From the NCBI RefSeq assembly GCF_002304225.1, contig NZ_NSLB01000004.1, positions 186,001 to 250,000 on the forward strand: DNA of 64,000 bases, written 5' to 3'. Position 1 is the first letter of the stretch; every line of letters begins with the position of its first letter. Of the stretch, positions 47,211-56,224 are shown in pieces. Both the position numbers and the translations under genes were made by a program. The notes below the pieces were generated by a model. It was not told the DNA's origin. It did no database searches and saw nothing but the letters and a program-made list of their open reading frames with translations. The stretch is from Pseudomonas sp. HAR-UPW-AIA-41 (lineage in GTDB: Bacteria; Pseudomonadota; Gammaproteobacteria; Pseudomonadales; Pseudomonadaceae).

Positions 47211-47360
47211 ATGAGCAATTCACATAACCGGCCCTTCGGGTTACGGCTTGGCGCCTCGCCAGGCAGCGTTGCGCACCTCGGCAAGGGAATGACCCTTACC
47301 GTCGGCACGCGCCTTGCCCGGCAAGCCGCCAAACCACAACGCACTGACTTGAACAACTGA
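47211..47360 (+). CDS. Candidate 49-residue protein between ureD and ureA
   Basis: A short open frame ([18 protein letters not shown] to TDLNN-stop), basic and Gly/Arg/Ala-rich, with no signal or membrane segment. GGAGACGAAT before the ATG is a good ribosome site. It lies 49 nt after ureD and ends 10 nt before ureA, in the operon direction. I recognise no homologue. It could be a real small protein, a leader for ureA, or chance coding. Confidence 0.4.
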   Translation: MSNSHNRPFGLRLGASPGSVAHLGKGMTLTVGTRLARQAAKPQRTDLNN

Positions 47361-47370
47361 AGGACTCGCC

Positions 47371-47673
47371 ATGGATCTTTCGCCCCGCGAGAAGGACAAA
47401 CTGCTGATCTTCACTGCCGGTCTGGTCGCCGAGCGGCGCCTGGCCCGTGGGCTGAAGCTGAACTACCCGGAGGCCATGGCCTACATCAGCGCGGCCCTGC
47501 TCGAAGGCGCCCGCGATGGCCAGACCGTGGCCGAGCTGATGCACTTCGGCACCACCCTGCTGAGTCGTGAACAGGTGATGGAAGGCGTGCCGGAAATGAT
47601 TCCGGAAATCCAGATTGAAGCCACCTTCCCGGATGGCACCAAGCTGGTCACCGTGCACCAGCCGATTGCCTGA
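47371..47673 (+). CDS. ureA: Urease subunit gamma
   Basis: A 100-residue structural subunit of the nickel urease (urea to ammonia and carbamate). [20 protein letters not shown] and [20 protein letters not shown] are the standard UreA sequence, ending with [12 protein letters not shown]. It is separate from ureB, as in most proteobacteria, with a GNAT gene placed between the two. Confidence 0.97.
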   Translation: MDLSPREKDKLLIFTAGLVAERRLARGLKLNYPEAMAYISAALLEGARDGQTVAELMHFGTTLLSREQVMEGVPEMIPEIQIEATFPDGTKLVTVHQPIA

Positions 47674-47675
47674 CC

Positions 47676-48170
47676 ATGACCATTCAAGACGCCATCAGCG
47701 CCGACCTGCCGGGCATCCTGGCCATCTACAACGATGCGGTCGAGCACACCACCGCCATCTGGAATGAAACCCGGGTCGGTCTGGCCAACCGACAGGCCTG
47801 GCTGAGCGAGCGCCAGAGTGCCGGTTTCCCGGTGCTGGTCGCCCGCAATGACGCGGACGAGGTCGTCGGCTACGCCAGCTACGGCCCCTGGCGCGCCATC
47901 GAAGGCTTTCGCCACACCGTCGAACACTCGGTCTATGTGCGCCCGGACTGTCACGGACAGGGGCTGGGCACCCGCCTGCTGCAGGCGCTGATCACCCGCG
48001 CCAAGACCCAGGGCCTGCACGTAATGGTCGCCGCCATCGAAAGCGGCAACCTGGCCTCCATCGCCCTGCACCAGCGCAGCGGATTTGTCGTGACCGGGCA
48101 GATGCCCCAGGTCGGCCGCAAGTTCGGCCGCTGGCTGGACCTCACTTTCATGCAACTGATTCTGGAGTAA
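47676..48170 (+). CDS. PA4866-like GNAT acetyltransferase (phosphinothricin/methionine sulfoximine type)
   Basis: A 164-residue GNAT enzyme. [40 protein letters not shown] (substrate loop) and [19 protein letters not shown] (acetyl-CoA motif) are typical of the PAT/PitA branch. That branch acetylates phosphinothricin or methionine sulfoximine and sulfone in vitro. It sits 2 nt after ureA and 5 nt before ureB, fully embedded in the urease operon as in P. aeruginosa. A role in detoxifying glutamine synthetase inhibitors fits a nitrogen operon but is inference. Confidence 0.88.
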   Translation: MTIQDAISADLPGILAIYNDAVEHTTAIWNETRVGLANRQAWLSERQSAGFPVLVARNDADEVVGYASYGPWRAIEGFRHTVEHSVYVRPDCHGQGLGTRLLQALITRAKTQGLHVMVAAIESGNLASIALHQRSGFVVTGQMPQVGRKFGRWLDLTFMQLILE

Positions 48171-48175
48171 CGCCC

Positions 48176-48481
48176 ATGATCCCCGGTGAATACCTGATCC
48201 AGGACGGCGAGATCGAACTCAACGCCGGGCGCCGCACCCTGCGCGTGACCGTGGCCAACAGCGGCGACCGGCCGATCCAGGTCGGCTCGCACTTTCACTT
48301 CTTCGAAACCAACGACGCCCTGACCTTTGACCGTGAACCCACGCGCGGTATGCGCCTGAATATCGCCGCCGGCACCGCCGTGCGCTTCGAGCCGGGCCAG
48401 TCGCGTGAGGTCGAGCTGGTTGAGCTGGCGGGTGACCGCCGCGTCTACGGTTTTGCCGGCCGCATCATGGGAGCGCTGTGA
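48176..48481 (+). CDS. ureB: Urease subunit beta
   Basis: A 101-residue urease subunit. [39 protein letters not shown] and [20 protein letters not shown] are standard UreB sequence. The stop overlaps the ureC ATG by one base (TGATG), so the two are translated together. Confidence 0.97.
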   Translation: MIPGEYLIQDGEIELNAGRRTLRVTVANSGDRPIQVGSHFHFFETNDALTFDREPTRGMRLNIAAGTAVRFEPGQSREVELVELAGDRRVYGFAGRIMGAL

Positions 48482-50181
48482 TGAAGATTTCCCGCCAAGC
48501 CTATGCCGACATGTTCGGCCCCACCGTCGGCGACAAGGTGCGCCTGGCCGACACCAACCTGTGGATCGAGGTGGAAAAGGATTTCACCACCTACGGCGAT
48601 GAAGTGAAGTTCGGCGGCGGCAAGGTCATCCGCGACGGCATGGGCCAGAGCCAGCTGTGCGCCGCCGACGTGGTCGACACGGTGATCACCAATGCGCTGA
48701 TCATCGATCACTGGGGCATCGTCAAGGCCGACGTCGGTCTCAAGGGCGGGCGCATCGCCGCCATCGGCAAGGCCGGCAACCCGGACATCCAGCCGAACGT
48801 GACCATCGCCGTGGGCGGTGCGACCGAAGTCATCGCCGGCGAAGGCATGATCCTAACCGCCGGCGGCGTCGACACCCATATCCACTTCATCTGCCCGCAG
48901 CAGATCGAAGAAGCCCTGATGAGCGGCACCACCACCATGATCGGTGGCGGCACCGGCCCGGCCACCGGTACCTACGCCACTACCGTGACCCCGGGCCCGT
49001 GGCATATGGCGATGATGCTCAAGGCCGCCGACGCCTTCCCGATGAACATCGGTTTTACCGGCAAGGGCAACGTCTCACTGCCCGAGCCCTTGATCGAGCA
49101 GGTCAGGGCCGGCGCCATCGGCCTGAAGCTGCATGAAGACTGGGGCACCACCCCGGCGGCCATCGACAACTGCCTCTCCGTGGCCGACCAGTACGACATT
49201 CAGGTGGCGATCCACACCGACACCCTCAACGAGTCCGGTTTCGTCGAGACCACGCTGGGCGCGTTCAAGGGCCGAACCATCCACACCTACCACACCGAAG
49301 GCGCCGGCGGCGGCCATGCGCCGGACATCATCAAGGCCTGCGGCTTCCCCAACGTGCTGCCCAGTTCGACCAACCCGACCCGGCCGTTCACCCGCAACAC
49401 CATCGACGAACATCTGGACATGCTGATGGTCTGCCACCACCTCGACCCGAGCATTGCCGAGGACGTGGCGTTTGCCGAGAGCCGCATCCGCAGGGAAACG
49501 ATTGCGGCGGAAGACATCCTGCATGACCTCGGCGCGTTCAGCATGATCAGCTCCGACAGCCAGGCCATGGGCCGCGTCGGCGAGGTGATCACCCGCACCT
49601 GGCAGACCGCCGACAAGATGAAGCAGCAGCGCGGTCCGCTGCCCGAAGATGCACCGGGCAACGACAACTTCCGCGTCAAACGCTACATCGCCAAGTACAC
49701 CATCAACCCGGCCATCACCCACGGCATCAGCCACGAAGTGGGCTCCATCGAAGTGGGCAAATTCGCCGACCTGGTGCTCTGGCGCCCGGCCTTCTTTGGC
49801 GTGAAACCGACGCTGATTCTCAAGGGCGGGGCAATTGCCGCCAGCCTGATGGGCGACGCCAACGCCTCGATTCCGACCCCGCAACCGGTGCACTACCGCC
49901 CCATGTTCGGCAGCTATGCCGGCATGCTGCACGCCACCAGCCTGACCTTTATCAGCCAGGCGGCGTTCGACGCCGGGGTGCCTGAACAACTCGGTCTGCA
50001 GAAGCAGATCGGCGTGGTCAAAGGCTGCCGCTCCGTAACCAAGGCCGACCTGATCCACAACGACTACCTGCCCAGCATCGAAGTCGACCCGCAGAACTAT
50101 CAGGTCAGGGCCGACGGTCAGCTGCTCTGGTGTGAGCCGGCCGAAGTGCTGCCGCTGGCACAGCGCTACTTTCTGTTCTGA
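48481..50181 (+). CDS. ureC: Urease subunit alpha (catalytic)
   Basis: A 566-residue catalytic subunit holding the di-nickel centre. Nickel ligands H133 and H135 (DTHIHF), carbamylated K216 (GLKLHEDWG), H218, and catalytic H319 in MVCHHLDP are all present, one lower than the Klebsiella numbers. The ATG at 48481 is used; an in-frame GTG lies one codon upstream. It is the last gene of the urt-ure operon, so maturation genes ureEFG depend on a separate promoter 7 kb away. Confidence 0.97.
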   Translation: MKISRQAYADMFGPTVGDKVRLADTNLWIEVEKDFTTYGDEVKFGGGKVIRDGMGQSQLCAADVVDTVITNALIIDHWGIVKADVGLKGGRIAAIGKAGNPDIQPNVTIAVGGATEVIAGEGMILTAGGVDTHIHFICPQQIEEALMSGTTTMIGGGTGPATGTYATTVTPGPWHMAMMLKAADAFPMNIGFTGKGNVSLPEPLIEQVRAGAIGLKLHEDWGTTPAAIDNCLSVADQYDIQVAIHTDTLNESGFVETTLGAFKGRTIHTYHTEGAGGGHAPDIIKACGFPNVLPSSTNPTRPFTRNTIDEHLDMLMVCHHLDPSIAEDVAFAESRIRRETIAAEDILHDLGAFSMISSDSQAMGRVGEVITRTWQTADKMKQQRGPLPEDAPGNDNFRVKRYIAKYTINPAITHGISHEVGSIEVGKFADLVLWRPAFFGVKPTLILKGGAIAASLMGDANASIPTPQPVHYRPMFGSYAGMLHATSLTFISQAAFDAGVPEQLGLQKQIGVVKGCRSVTKADLIHNDYLPSIEVDPQNYQVRADGQLLWCEPAEVLPLAQRYFLF

Positions 50182-50202
50182 AGGGGCTCCGGCACGCAAC
50201 TG

Positions 50203-50233
50203 AGGGGCGGCCCTGACTCCGCGTCAGGCCGCC
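50203..50233. terminator. Hairpin at the ureC/EamA convergent junction
   Basis: GGCGGCC and TGAC on the left pair with GTCA and GGCCGCC on the right, with one bulged base. It overlaps the last codons of the minus-strand transporter gene. No U-tract on either side, so it is a weak terminator call. Confidence 0.35.
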
Positions 50234-51090
50234 GTCCGGTGCTGCCCCCACGCCAACGCCGCACCGCTGAGGATGATCACTGCCATGCCGAGCATCGACC
50301 AGGCATCCGGCACATGGTCGAAAAACAGCATGCCCAGCAGGGTGGCGGTCACGATCTGCACGTAAGTGAAGGGAGCCAGACTCGCAGCGCTGCCATAGCG
50401 GTAGGCGTGGGTCAGCAGCATATGCCCGGACATCGCCGTGGCGCCCAGCAGCGCCATCAGCAGAGCATCGGTCAGCGGCAGCGGCTGCCAGGTCCAGGGC
50501 AGCAGCACGCTCATGCAGAGGGTGCCGACCAGCGCCGAGAGAAAGTTGCTGGTAGCCGGATGGTCGGTGCCATTGAGGCGGCGGGTCAGCAACTGGTACA
50601 GGCCGAAACAGAAGGCCGCGCCCAGCGGCAGCAGAATGGCCCGGGTGAACAGCGCCCCGCCCGGCCGCACGATCAGCAGTACGCCCAACAGGCCACAGCC
50701 CACCGACAGCCACAGACTCCGGCTGATGTGTTCCTTGAGCACGGTGGCCGACAGCACGATGACCACCAGCGGCGCCAGGAAGATCACCGCCGTGGCCTCA
50801 CCCAAAGGAATAAACCGCAGCGCACTGTAGAACAGCAGGGTGATGGCCACCAGACTGAAGCCGCGCGCCAGCTGCAGCCAGGGACGCCGGGTGCGCACCA
50901 GATTCCAGCCCATGCGCGGCGCAAACAGCGCCAGCATCAGCAGGTTCTGCGACAGGTAGCGCAGCCACATCACCAGAAGCACCGGGTACACCGCCGTGAG
51001 GGTCTTCGACAGCGCATCCTGACTGGACAGAAGCAGACCGGATGCGAGGATCAGGGCAATGCCCAGCCCGGGGTGAGGACGGTGCGGCAC
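50224..51090 (-). CDS. EamA-family (DMT superfamily) transporter
   Basis: A 288-residue inner-membrane protein with ten predicted helices in two EamA repeats. The first opens GIALILASGLLLSSQDALSK and contains LRFIPLGEATAVIFLAPLVV. The second has YGSAASLAPFTYVQIVTATL and LGMAVIILSGAALAWGQ. Relatives export amino acids, nucleobases or other metabolites; the cargo cannot be inferred. The gene is monocistronic between convergent ureC and the DksA-type gene. An inverted-repeat cluster 22-42 bp upstream may be its operator. Confidence 0.88.
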   Translation of the reverse strand: MPHRPHPGLGIALILASGLLLSSQDALSKTLTAVYPVLLVMWLRYLSQNLLMLALFAPRMGWNLVRTRRPWLQLARGFSLVAITLLFYSALRFIPLGEATAVIFLAPLVVIVLSATVLKEHISRSLWLSVGCGLLGVLLIVRPGGALFTRAILLPLGAAFCFGLYQLLTRRLNGTDHPATSNFLSALVGTLCMSVLLPWTWQPLPLTDALLMALLGATAMSGHMLLTHAYRYGSAASLAPFTYVQIVTATLLGMLFFDHVPDAWSMLGMAVIILSGAALAWGQHRTAA

Positions 51091-51111
51091 AGAAAGTTAC
51101 CCGACACATAA

Positions 51112-51132
51112 TTAGCAGGCTAAGCATGCTAA
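51112..51132. promoter_or_regulatory. TTAGC/GCTAA half-site cluster upstream of the EamA gene
   Basis: TTAGC at 51112 and GCTAA at 51119 and 51128 form overlapping inverted repeats, with AAGCATGCT in the centre. The position 22-42 bp before the minus-strand start suits a repressor operator. No regulator gene adjoins, so the assignment is tentative. Confidence 0.35.
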
Positions 51133-51191
51133 TGATTTGCCAGCGCCCGATCCAGTCCGATCGGTCAGGTTACGACCAAAGGCCAGCACTC

Positions 51192-51458
51192 TCAGCGCAG
51201 CTGGCTGTCCTTGCTGCCGCGTCGGTTGTAGCCGGCAAACTTCGCCTGCTCCTTGTCGTGCTCGCGCTGGCAGGCCACGCACAGCCGCACACCGGGCAGC
51301 GCCTGGCGCCGCGCCTCGGGAATCGGCTGCGCGCACTCTTCGCACGCGTGAAGGCTGTCACCCTGCGGCAGCTGGCTGCGCGCCCGGGCAATGGCATCCT
51401 CGATGCTGTCGTCGATCTGCTCCTGTACGGCGCCGTCAGTGCTCCAGCCTCCAGCCAT
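51192..51458 (-). CDS. DksA/TraR-type C4 zinc-finger protein (YbiI-like)
   Basis: An 88-residue protein. The C-terminal zinc finger has CEECAQPIP and CVACQREHD, four cysteines. A short N-terminal helix (AVQEQIDDSIEDAIARARSQ) replaces the long DksA coiled coil, as in YbiI and phage TraR-like proteins. Such proteins may contact RNA polymerase, but for YbiI this is not proven. GGAGG lies eight bases before the ATG at 51458. It follows the decarboxylase gene by 40 nt on the same strand. Confidence 0.85.
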   Translation of the reverse strand: MAGGWSTDGAVQEQIDDSIEDAIARARSQLPQGDSLHACEECAQPIPEARRQALPGVRLCVACQREHDKEQAKFAGYNRRGSKDSQLR

Positions 51459-51498
51459 GCTGTTGTCCTCCGCGACGGGCAAGGGGCCTTGCCCCGCG

Positions 51499-52362
51499 CT
51501 ATTCCTGTACGTTCATGTAGTCACGCGCCCAGACGAAGTAATCCTCCGGCTGGGTGTACTTGTGCGTCAACTCGGTGGCATTCAGGTCGCAGGTCGCCAC
51601 GCCACGCTGCTCGCGCAGACAGTCGTAAGTGGCCTTGATCGCGGCAAAGTAGGCCGCATGCCCGTCGACCACGATGCGTACGCCGAGGCTGGCCAGACGG
51701 GCATCGTCGCGCAACGCCGGGTTGCCATAGCTGACCAGCATCAGCGGCACCTGCAGCTGGCTGGCGATCTGCTCCAGATGGTTGAAGTCGCGCACCCCGA
51801 CCAGGCAGATGCCATCCGCTCCGGCTTGCTGATAAGCGACAGTCCGCTCGATCACCTCCTCCACGCTGAGCACGCCGGCATGGGTGCGGGCGATGATGGC
51901 CAGCGCCGTATCGACCCGCGCTTCCAGCGCCGCGCGGAGCTTGCCGACGCCCTCGTCGATGCCGATCAGGTCAGTGGACTTGCGCCCGAACTGCGCCGGC
52001 AACAGGGTGTCTTCCAGAGTCAGCGCCGCAACGCCGGCACGCTCCAGCTCGACCACCGTGCGCATCACGTTGAGCGCATTGCCATAACCGTGATCGGCAT
52101 CGGCGATCACCGGCAGGCTCGCCACCCGGCCGATGCGGCTGGCCTGTTCGACGAACTCACTGAGGGTGATCAGCGCAAAATCCGGCGCTGCCAACACCTG
52201 CAACGCGGCCACCGAACCACCCAGGATGCCGACCTCGAAACCGAGATCGGCGGCAATCCGCGCCGACATCGGGTCAAACACCGACGCGGTGTGATAACAG
52301 GAGGACGAGGCCAGCAACGCCCGGAAATCCTGGCGCAACTGGTGATGGGAAGGTCTTTGCAT
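51499..52362 (-). CDS. PA4872-like oxaloacetate decarboxylase (isocitrate lyase/PEP mutase superfamily)
   Basis: A 287-residue TIM-barrel enzyme; P. aeruginosa PA4872, the same length as I recall it, was shown to decarboxylate oxaloacetate to pyruvate with magnesium. [20 protein letters not shown] opens the barrel. [19 protein letters not shown] supplies the DxDxG metal site, and [16 protein letters not shown] follows. The gating-loop Cys of isocitrate lyases is absent. The start [17 protein letters not shown] was chosen over a 19-residue extension. It is in the same direction as the DksA-type gene downstream. Confidence 0.88.
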   Translation of the reverse strand: MQRPSHHQLRQDFRALLASSSCYHTASVFDPMSARIAADLGFEVGILGGSVAALQVLAAPDFALITLSEFVEQASRIGRVASLPVIADADHGYGNALNVMRTVVELERAGVAALTLEDTLLPAQFGRKSTDLIGIDEGVGKLRAALEARVDTALAIIARTHAGVLSVEEVIERTVAYQQAGADGICLVGVRDFNHLEQIASQLQVPLMLVSYGNPALRDDARLASLGVRIVVDGHAAYFAAIKATYDCLREQRGVATCDLNATELTHKYTQPEDYFVWARDYMNVQE

Positions 52363-52452
52363 GATGGGTTCCGGCAACAGGGATACAGAGTGAGTCGTCA
52401 CCCGCGCCCGGCAAGACACATAGTGCGCCGCTGAAGCAGCCCGCTACGCCGG

Positions 52453-53448
52453 CTAACGCAGATCCGCCGGCACGCTCGGGCCGATACCCGCGCCGCTGAT
52501 CAGGCCATGGGCAATCCACAACGCCACCAGCAGGTAGGCCAGGCGCGGCAGCCAGGTGGCCAGTTGTTCCTCGAAACCGGCCTGCTGCTGGCCCTGCCGC
52601 TGGGCAAATCCAAGCAGCACCGCCGGCAGTGTGCCGCTCGCCTCGCCGCTGGCCACCAGAGCGCGCAGCTGCGGCTGGCCGGGAAAGTCCATGTTCTGCA
52701 GCGCCAGCGCCAGAGGCTGACCCGCCACCACCCGCGCCTGTAACGCCACGAAGTCCTCGCGCAGCGCGGCATTGCCCAGACTCGCCACGGCCAGCGGCAT
52801 GGCCTCGAACAGCGCCACGCCAGCCTCCTGCAGCAGGCCGAGGCTGGTGAAATAGTCGCGAACCGCGCGGCGCGCCAGACTCACACCCAGCACCGGCAGC
52901 CGCAGGCAAAAGCCCGCCACACGCGGATTCGTCGCCAGCAGACCCTGCTCCCCCTGGCGGCGCAACCGTGCCCAGCCCCAGACAGCCAGTGCCAGCCAGA
53001 GCAGCGGCTGCAGTACCGCCCACAGATAGCCGGCCATACTCAGGCTTCCGCCCACCAGCGCCGGCAGCGGCTGGATCAACAGCGCCAGCAGCAGGGTCGC
53101 ACCGGGCAGGTACAGGCGAGACTGCATGGCCTTGCGCTGCCGGGCCTGCTCGGCGTATTGACTGGCCAGGCGCTGATACAGGCGCGCCGGGCTGCCAGCC
53201 TGCTCGGCAGCCTGCAGCAGACTGACCTCCAGCGGGCTGAACAGACCGCTCAGGCGCCCCGCTACAGCCAGGCTGCGCCCTGTCTCTACCTCGCGTTGCA
53301 GACGTGCTATTGCTGACTGCCTGTTGCTTCCCAGATGCAACGTGCGCAAAGCCTGACCAACCGGCACACCGGCTTGCTCCATGGCAGCCAAATGCGCGAA
53401 GAGTTCAGCACGCTGCTGTAACGGCAGCAGGACGGGCACCTTACTCAT
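52453..53448 (-). CDS. Orphan GspF/PilC-like type II secretion F domain protein
   Basis: A 331-residue membrane protein with two T2SF repeats. The first (LFAHLAAMEQAGVPVGQALR, about 15-115) and the second (YFTSLGLLQEAGVALFEAMP, about 195-300) each carry the family's glycine-hinge pattern. Hydrophobic stretches lie near 120-165 and at the C-terminus (LAYLLVALWIAHGLISGAG). Complete GspF proteins are about 400 residues; this one is shorter and no GspE ATPase, pseudopilin or secretin is near. It overlaps the preceding binding-protein gene by 8 nt, an unusual pairing. Role unknown. Confidence 0.75.
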   Translation of the reverse strand: MSKVPVLLPLQQRAELFAHLAAMEQAGVPVGQALRTLHLGSNRQSAIARLQREVETGRSLAVAGRLSGLFSPLEVSLLQAAEQAGSPARLYQRLASQYAEQARQRKAMQSRLYLPGATLLLALLIQPLPALVGGSLSMAGYLWAVLQPLLWLALAVWGWARLRRQGEQGLLATNPRVAGFCLRLPVLGVSLARRAVRDYFTSLGLLQEAGVALFEAMPLAVASLGNAALREDFVALQARVVAGQPLALALQNMDFPGQPQLRALVASGEASGTLPAVLLGFAQRQGQQQAGFEEQLATWLPRLAYLLVALWIAHGLISGAGIGPSVPADLR

Positions 53449-54211
53449 GGGGAGACGGCTGGGTCTGCATTAGGCTCTCGTGCATTGGCAGATGGCTAAA
53501 CCAGCGCTGGTATATACGACCAAAACTGCCATCTCGTTTCATGTCATCCAGGGCGGTTTGCCAACGAACAACCAGCTCGGGATCAGTGGTCAGGGAGAAC
53601 CCCAGGTAAGACTGATGCTGCAGAAAACTGAACTGCCCCTCGACATCTTCTGGGCTCATGTCAACTTCCGCCAAAAGCATCGGCAGGCTGATGTCACTCA
53701 CAATCAGCACGTCGGTGCGTCCTTTGCTGAATAGGCTCGCCATATCCAGCGCGCTGGACACTGTAAAGATGTCGCGAAAGCCCTGTGCATTGAGGTACTG
53801 AAGGGTATACCACTGACGTGGCAAGGCGATGCGCAAGCCTTTCGCCTGATCCAATGACTCAATCCGCAAACTGCTGCCTTTGCGCGTGTAGAAGCGATTA
53901 TGCGAAAGCATAAAAGGCCCGACCCACTGGAAAAGCCCTTCCCGCTCGGCAATAAGCGCCATCGAAAACAATCCGACATTGGCTTTATCGCGGGCCAGCG
54001 CATAACCACGGCTCCACGGCACCAACTCGATACGAACCTGATCGCCCGTGCGCTGTTGCAACGCTTGCACGAGTTCTACGGCATAGCCGGTTAAATGACC
54101 GTCACGGGTAAAGTTAAGAGGCGGCCCCTCCTCGGTGTACAGCAACAACTCTGCCGCCCGTAGTGGCAGGCAGAACAGCAGCAAGAGAGACAAGAGCACA
54201 CGCAAGGCCAT
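53441..54211 (-). CDS. Periplasmic solute-binding protein, SBP_bac_3 family (copy 1)
   Basis: A 256-residue protein with signal peptide MALRVLLSLLLLFCLPLRA. The mature part begins ELLLYTEEGPPLNFTRDGHL and contains VPWSRGYALARDKANVGLF, FQWVGPFMLSHNRFYTRKGS and DPELVVRWQTALDDMKRDGS. This is a family of amino-acid-binding-like proteins often found without permeases. The ATG at 54211 follows AGGGTGG. Its stop lies inside the GspF-like gene, so the two are translationally linked. A paralogue lies 59 bp upstream. Confidence 0.82.
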   Translation of the reverse strand: MALRVLLSLLLLFCLPLRAAELLLYTEEGPPLNFTRDGHLTGYAVELVQALQQRTGDQVRIELVPWSRGYALARDKANVGLFSMALIAEREGLFQWVGPFMLSHNRFYTRKGSSLRIESLDQAKGLRIALPRQWYTLQYLNAQGFRDIFTVSSALDMASLFSKGRTDVLIVSDISLPMLLAEVDMSPEDVEGQFSFLQHQSYLGFSLTTDPELVVRWQTALDDMKRDGSFGRIYQRWFSHLPMHESLMQTQPSPHE

Positions 54212-54270
54212 AAGCCACCCTGGATTACCCAATGCCCCTGCAGATTAGCAGGCCATGGCGATGACGCACT

Positions 54271-55017
54271 CTAGAGGGGCATCACACCTGGCAACCAACG
54301 CTGCACGATGCGCTTGAGTGAGCCATCCGCCCGCATGGCTTCCAGCATCGTTTGCCATTTCAGGACACGCTGAGAATCGGTTTGCCGGGAAAAGGCAATG
54401 TAGTAATCGGAACTCATAAAGCTGAAGTGTGCCTGGACCTGATCAGGATCCAGCCCCCCAGCAGCCAGCTCCTGAGCCAGAGTTATATCTTCGGTGGCAA
54501 TCAGACTCGCGCGACCGTGCTTCAAGAGGTTAACCATTTGCCGGGATCCGCTGGTCCCGTACACATTGTTAAGACCATGCCCACGAAGCGTCTGATAGGT
54601 GTACCACTCACGCGGCACTGCCACCCAGCCGATGCTTGCCGCCTCCTGCAGATTACGGACCTGAAGGCCACTGGACTTGAGCGAATAGAAGCGAGTCTTA
54701 CCGCGAACCAATGGCCCTACCCATTGGAACAGCGCTTCCCGTTCTGGTGTACGTACCGTAGAAAAGACGGCGGTATCAGCCTGCTGCTGAGCCAACAGAT
54801 AGGCTCGCGTCCAGGGCACCAACTCTATCTCGATATCCTCACCGAGGCGTCGGGCCAGTTCACGCACCACATCAACGGACATTCCCTCGACCCCGCCCGC
54901 CTGCATAAAACTCATGGGAGGGGCATCCTCTGTAAGGAGCCGCACAGGCGCTGCCATACCGGGTAGCACCCAGCACATTACGGTCAGCAGCAATAGCTTT
55001 TGCAAGCCCTTACTCAT
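54271..55017 (-). CDS. Periplasmic solute-binding protein, SBP_bac_3 family (copy 2)
   Basis: A 248-residue paralogue of copy 1. Signal peptide KLLLLTVMCWVLPGMAA, then VRLLTEDAPPMSFMQAGGVE, VPWTRAYLLAQQQADTAVF, FQWVGPLVRGKTRFYSLKSS and QRVLKWQTMLEAMRADGSLK align segment for segment with it. No permease or ATPase gene adjoins, so it may be a sensor or scavenging component, or share another transporter. The start MSKGLQKLLLLTV has GGAG upstream. Confidence 0.82.
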   Translation of the reverse strand: MSKGLQKLLLLTVMCWVLPGMAAPVRLLTEDAPPMSFMQAGGVEGMSVDVVRELARRLGEDIEIELVPWTRAYLLAQQQADTAVFSTVRTPEREALFQWVGPLVRGKTRFYSLKSSGLQVRNLQEAASIGWVAVPREWYTYQTLRGHGLNNVYGTSGSRQMVNLLKHGRASLIATEDITLAQELAAGGLDPDQVQAHFSFMSSDYYIAFSRQTDSQRVLKWQTMLEAMRADGSLKRIVQRWLPGVMPL

Positions 55018-55269
55018 TCGCCAAAGCTCCACATTACAAGGGCCAAGCATAGGTCAAATGAACGCTTTTGCCGCCGCTGAAACGAACGTCCATTGTGCTG
55101 ACCCGGATCAAGCGACCATGCATGAGCGGCCGACTTATATTGTGTAACACAGTCGTGTCACCGATACTGCGCGCCGTTGATCGCGCCGCTGCTACCCTCA
55201 GAAGAGTTTCAGCCTGCGCCAAGCCCCGACCGGCAACCCAGCGCCGACGTGTGTTTCAAGGATTACCCC

Positions 55270-56214
55270 ATGGTTAAAAAGAGCGATCTGGCCTGGACCC
55301 TCATCGGCCTGCTGGCGGTGGTGCTGTCCTGCTATCTGCTCTACAAGGAAATTCGCACCATCTCGTTGGCCGAGCTGGCTGACAGCCTGCGTGCGATTCC
55401 CTTCAGCAACTGGCTGCTGGCCGCCGGAGCGACACTGGGTGCCTATACGGCACTGGCCTGGTATGACCGGATTGCTATTGCCCATCTGGGCAAGAAGATT
55501 TCCTGGTGGTTCATTACCCTTTGTTCCTTCACCACTTACGCACTGGCCCACAACATCGGCGCATCGGTGTTTTCCGGCGCGCTGGTTCGCTACCGCGCGT
55601 ACAGGACCAAGGATCTTTCCCCCCAGGAAATCGGAATCCTCATTGTCTTCTGCTCATTTACCTTTGCCCTGGGCACCCTGCTGGCAGGTGGCGTTGTACT
55701 GGTTGGCCAACCAGACCTGATCAAGCGGGTGGCCGACATCACCCCCTGGGTTTCGATAGCCATTGGCAGCCTGCTGCTGGGACTGGTGACACTGTATGTG
55801 CTGGGCTCCTGGCGCCAGTTCAAACCCTGGACCTGGGGCAAACTGCACGTTGAATACCCACGACTGGGTATCGTCGCCCGTCAATTGCTGGCGGGCCCAC
55901 TGGAACTGGTCTGCGCGGCTGCAATCATCTATTTCGCACTGCCGGAGGCCAACCACCCAGGCTTTCTCGTGGTGCTCGGCGTCTTCCTGGCCTCGTTCTC
56001 GCTAGCCCTGCTCTCGCACGCCCCAGGGGGACTGGGAGTGCTGGAGGTGACCTTCATCAGTGCCATGCCCGAAATACCCACAGTCGATGTATTGGCTGCT
56101 CTGATCGTATTCCGTGGTTTTTACCTGCTACTGCCCTTTGCTCTGGCCATTGTGGTCGTACTGGGTTTTGAACTGGGCCAATGGCGCCAGCGCCGCCAAA
56201 ACACACCAACCTGA
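55270..56214 (+). CDS. YbhN/lysylphosphatidylglycerol synthase TM-region family protein
   Basis: A 314-residue inner-membrane protein with eight or nine helices. YTALAWYDRIAIAHLGKKIS, YALAHNIGASVFSGALVRYR and ALLSHAPGGLGVLEVTFISA are signatures of the UPF0104/YbhN family, related to the flippase part of MprF. The synthase half of MprF is missing, so lipid lysinylation is not implied. The ATG at 55270 has AAGGA upstream. It is divergent from the binding-protein genes across 252 bp, where TGTGTAACACA at 55141-55151 is a small palindrome. Confidence 0.84.
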   Translation: MVKKSDLAWTLIGLLAVVLSCYLLYKEIRTISLAELADSLRAIPFSNWLLAAGATLGAYTALAWYDRIAIAHLGKKISWWFITLCSFTTYALAHNIGASVFSGALVRYRAYRTKDLSPQEIGILIVFCSFTFALGTLLAGGVVLVGQPDLIKRVADITPWVSIAIGSLLLGLVTLYVLGSWRQFKPWTWGKLHVEYPRLGIVARQLLAGPLELVCAAAIIYFALPEANHPGFLVVLGVFLASFSLALLSHAPGGLGVLEVTFISAMPEIPTVDVLAALIVFRGFYLLLPFALAIVVVLGFELGQWRQRRQNTPT

Positions 56215-56224
56215 GTGGCACCGT

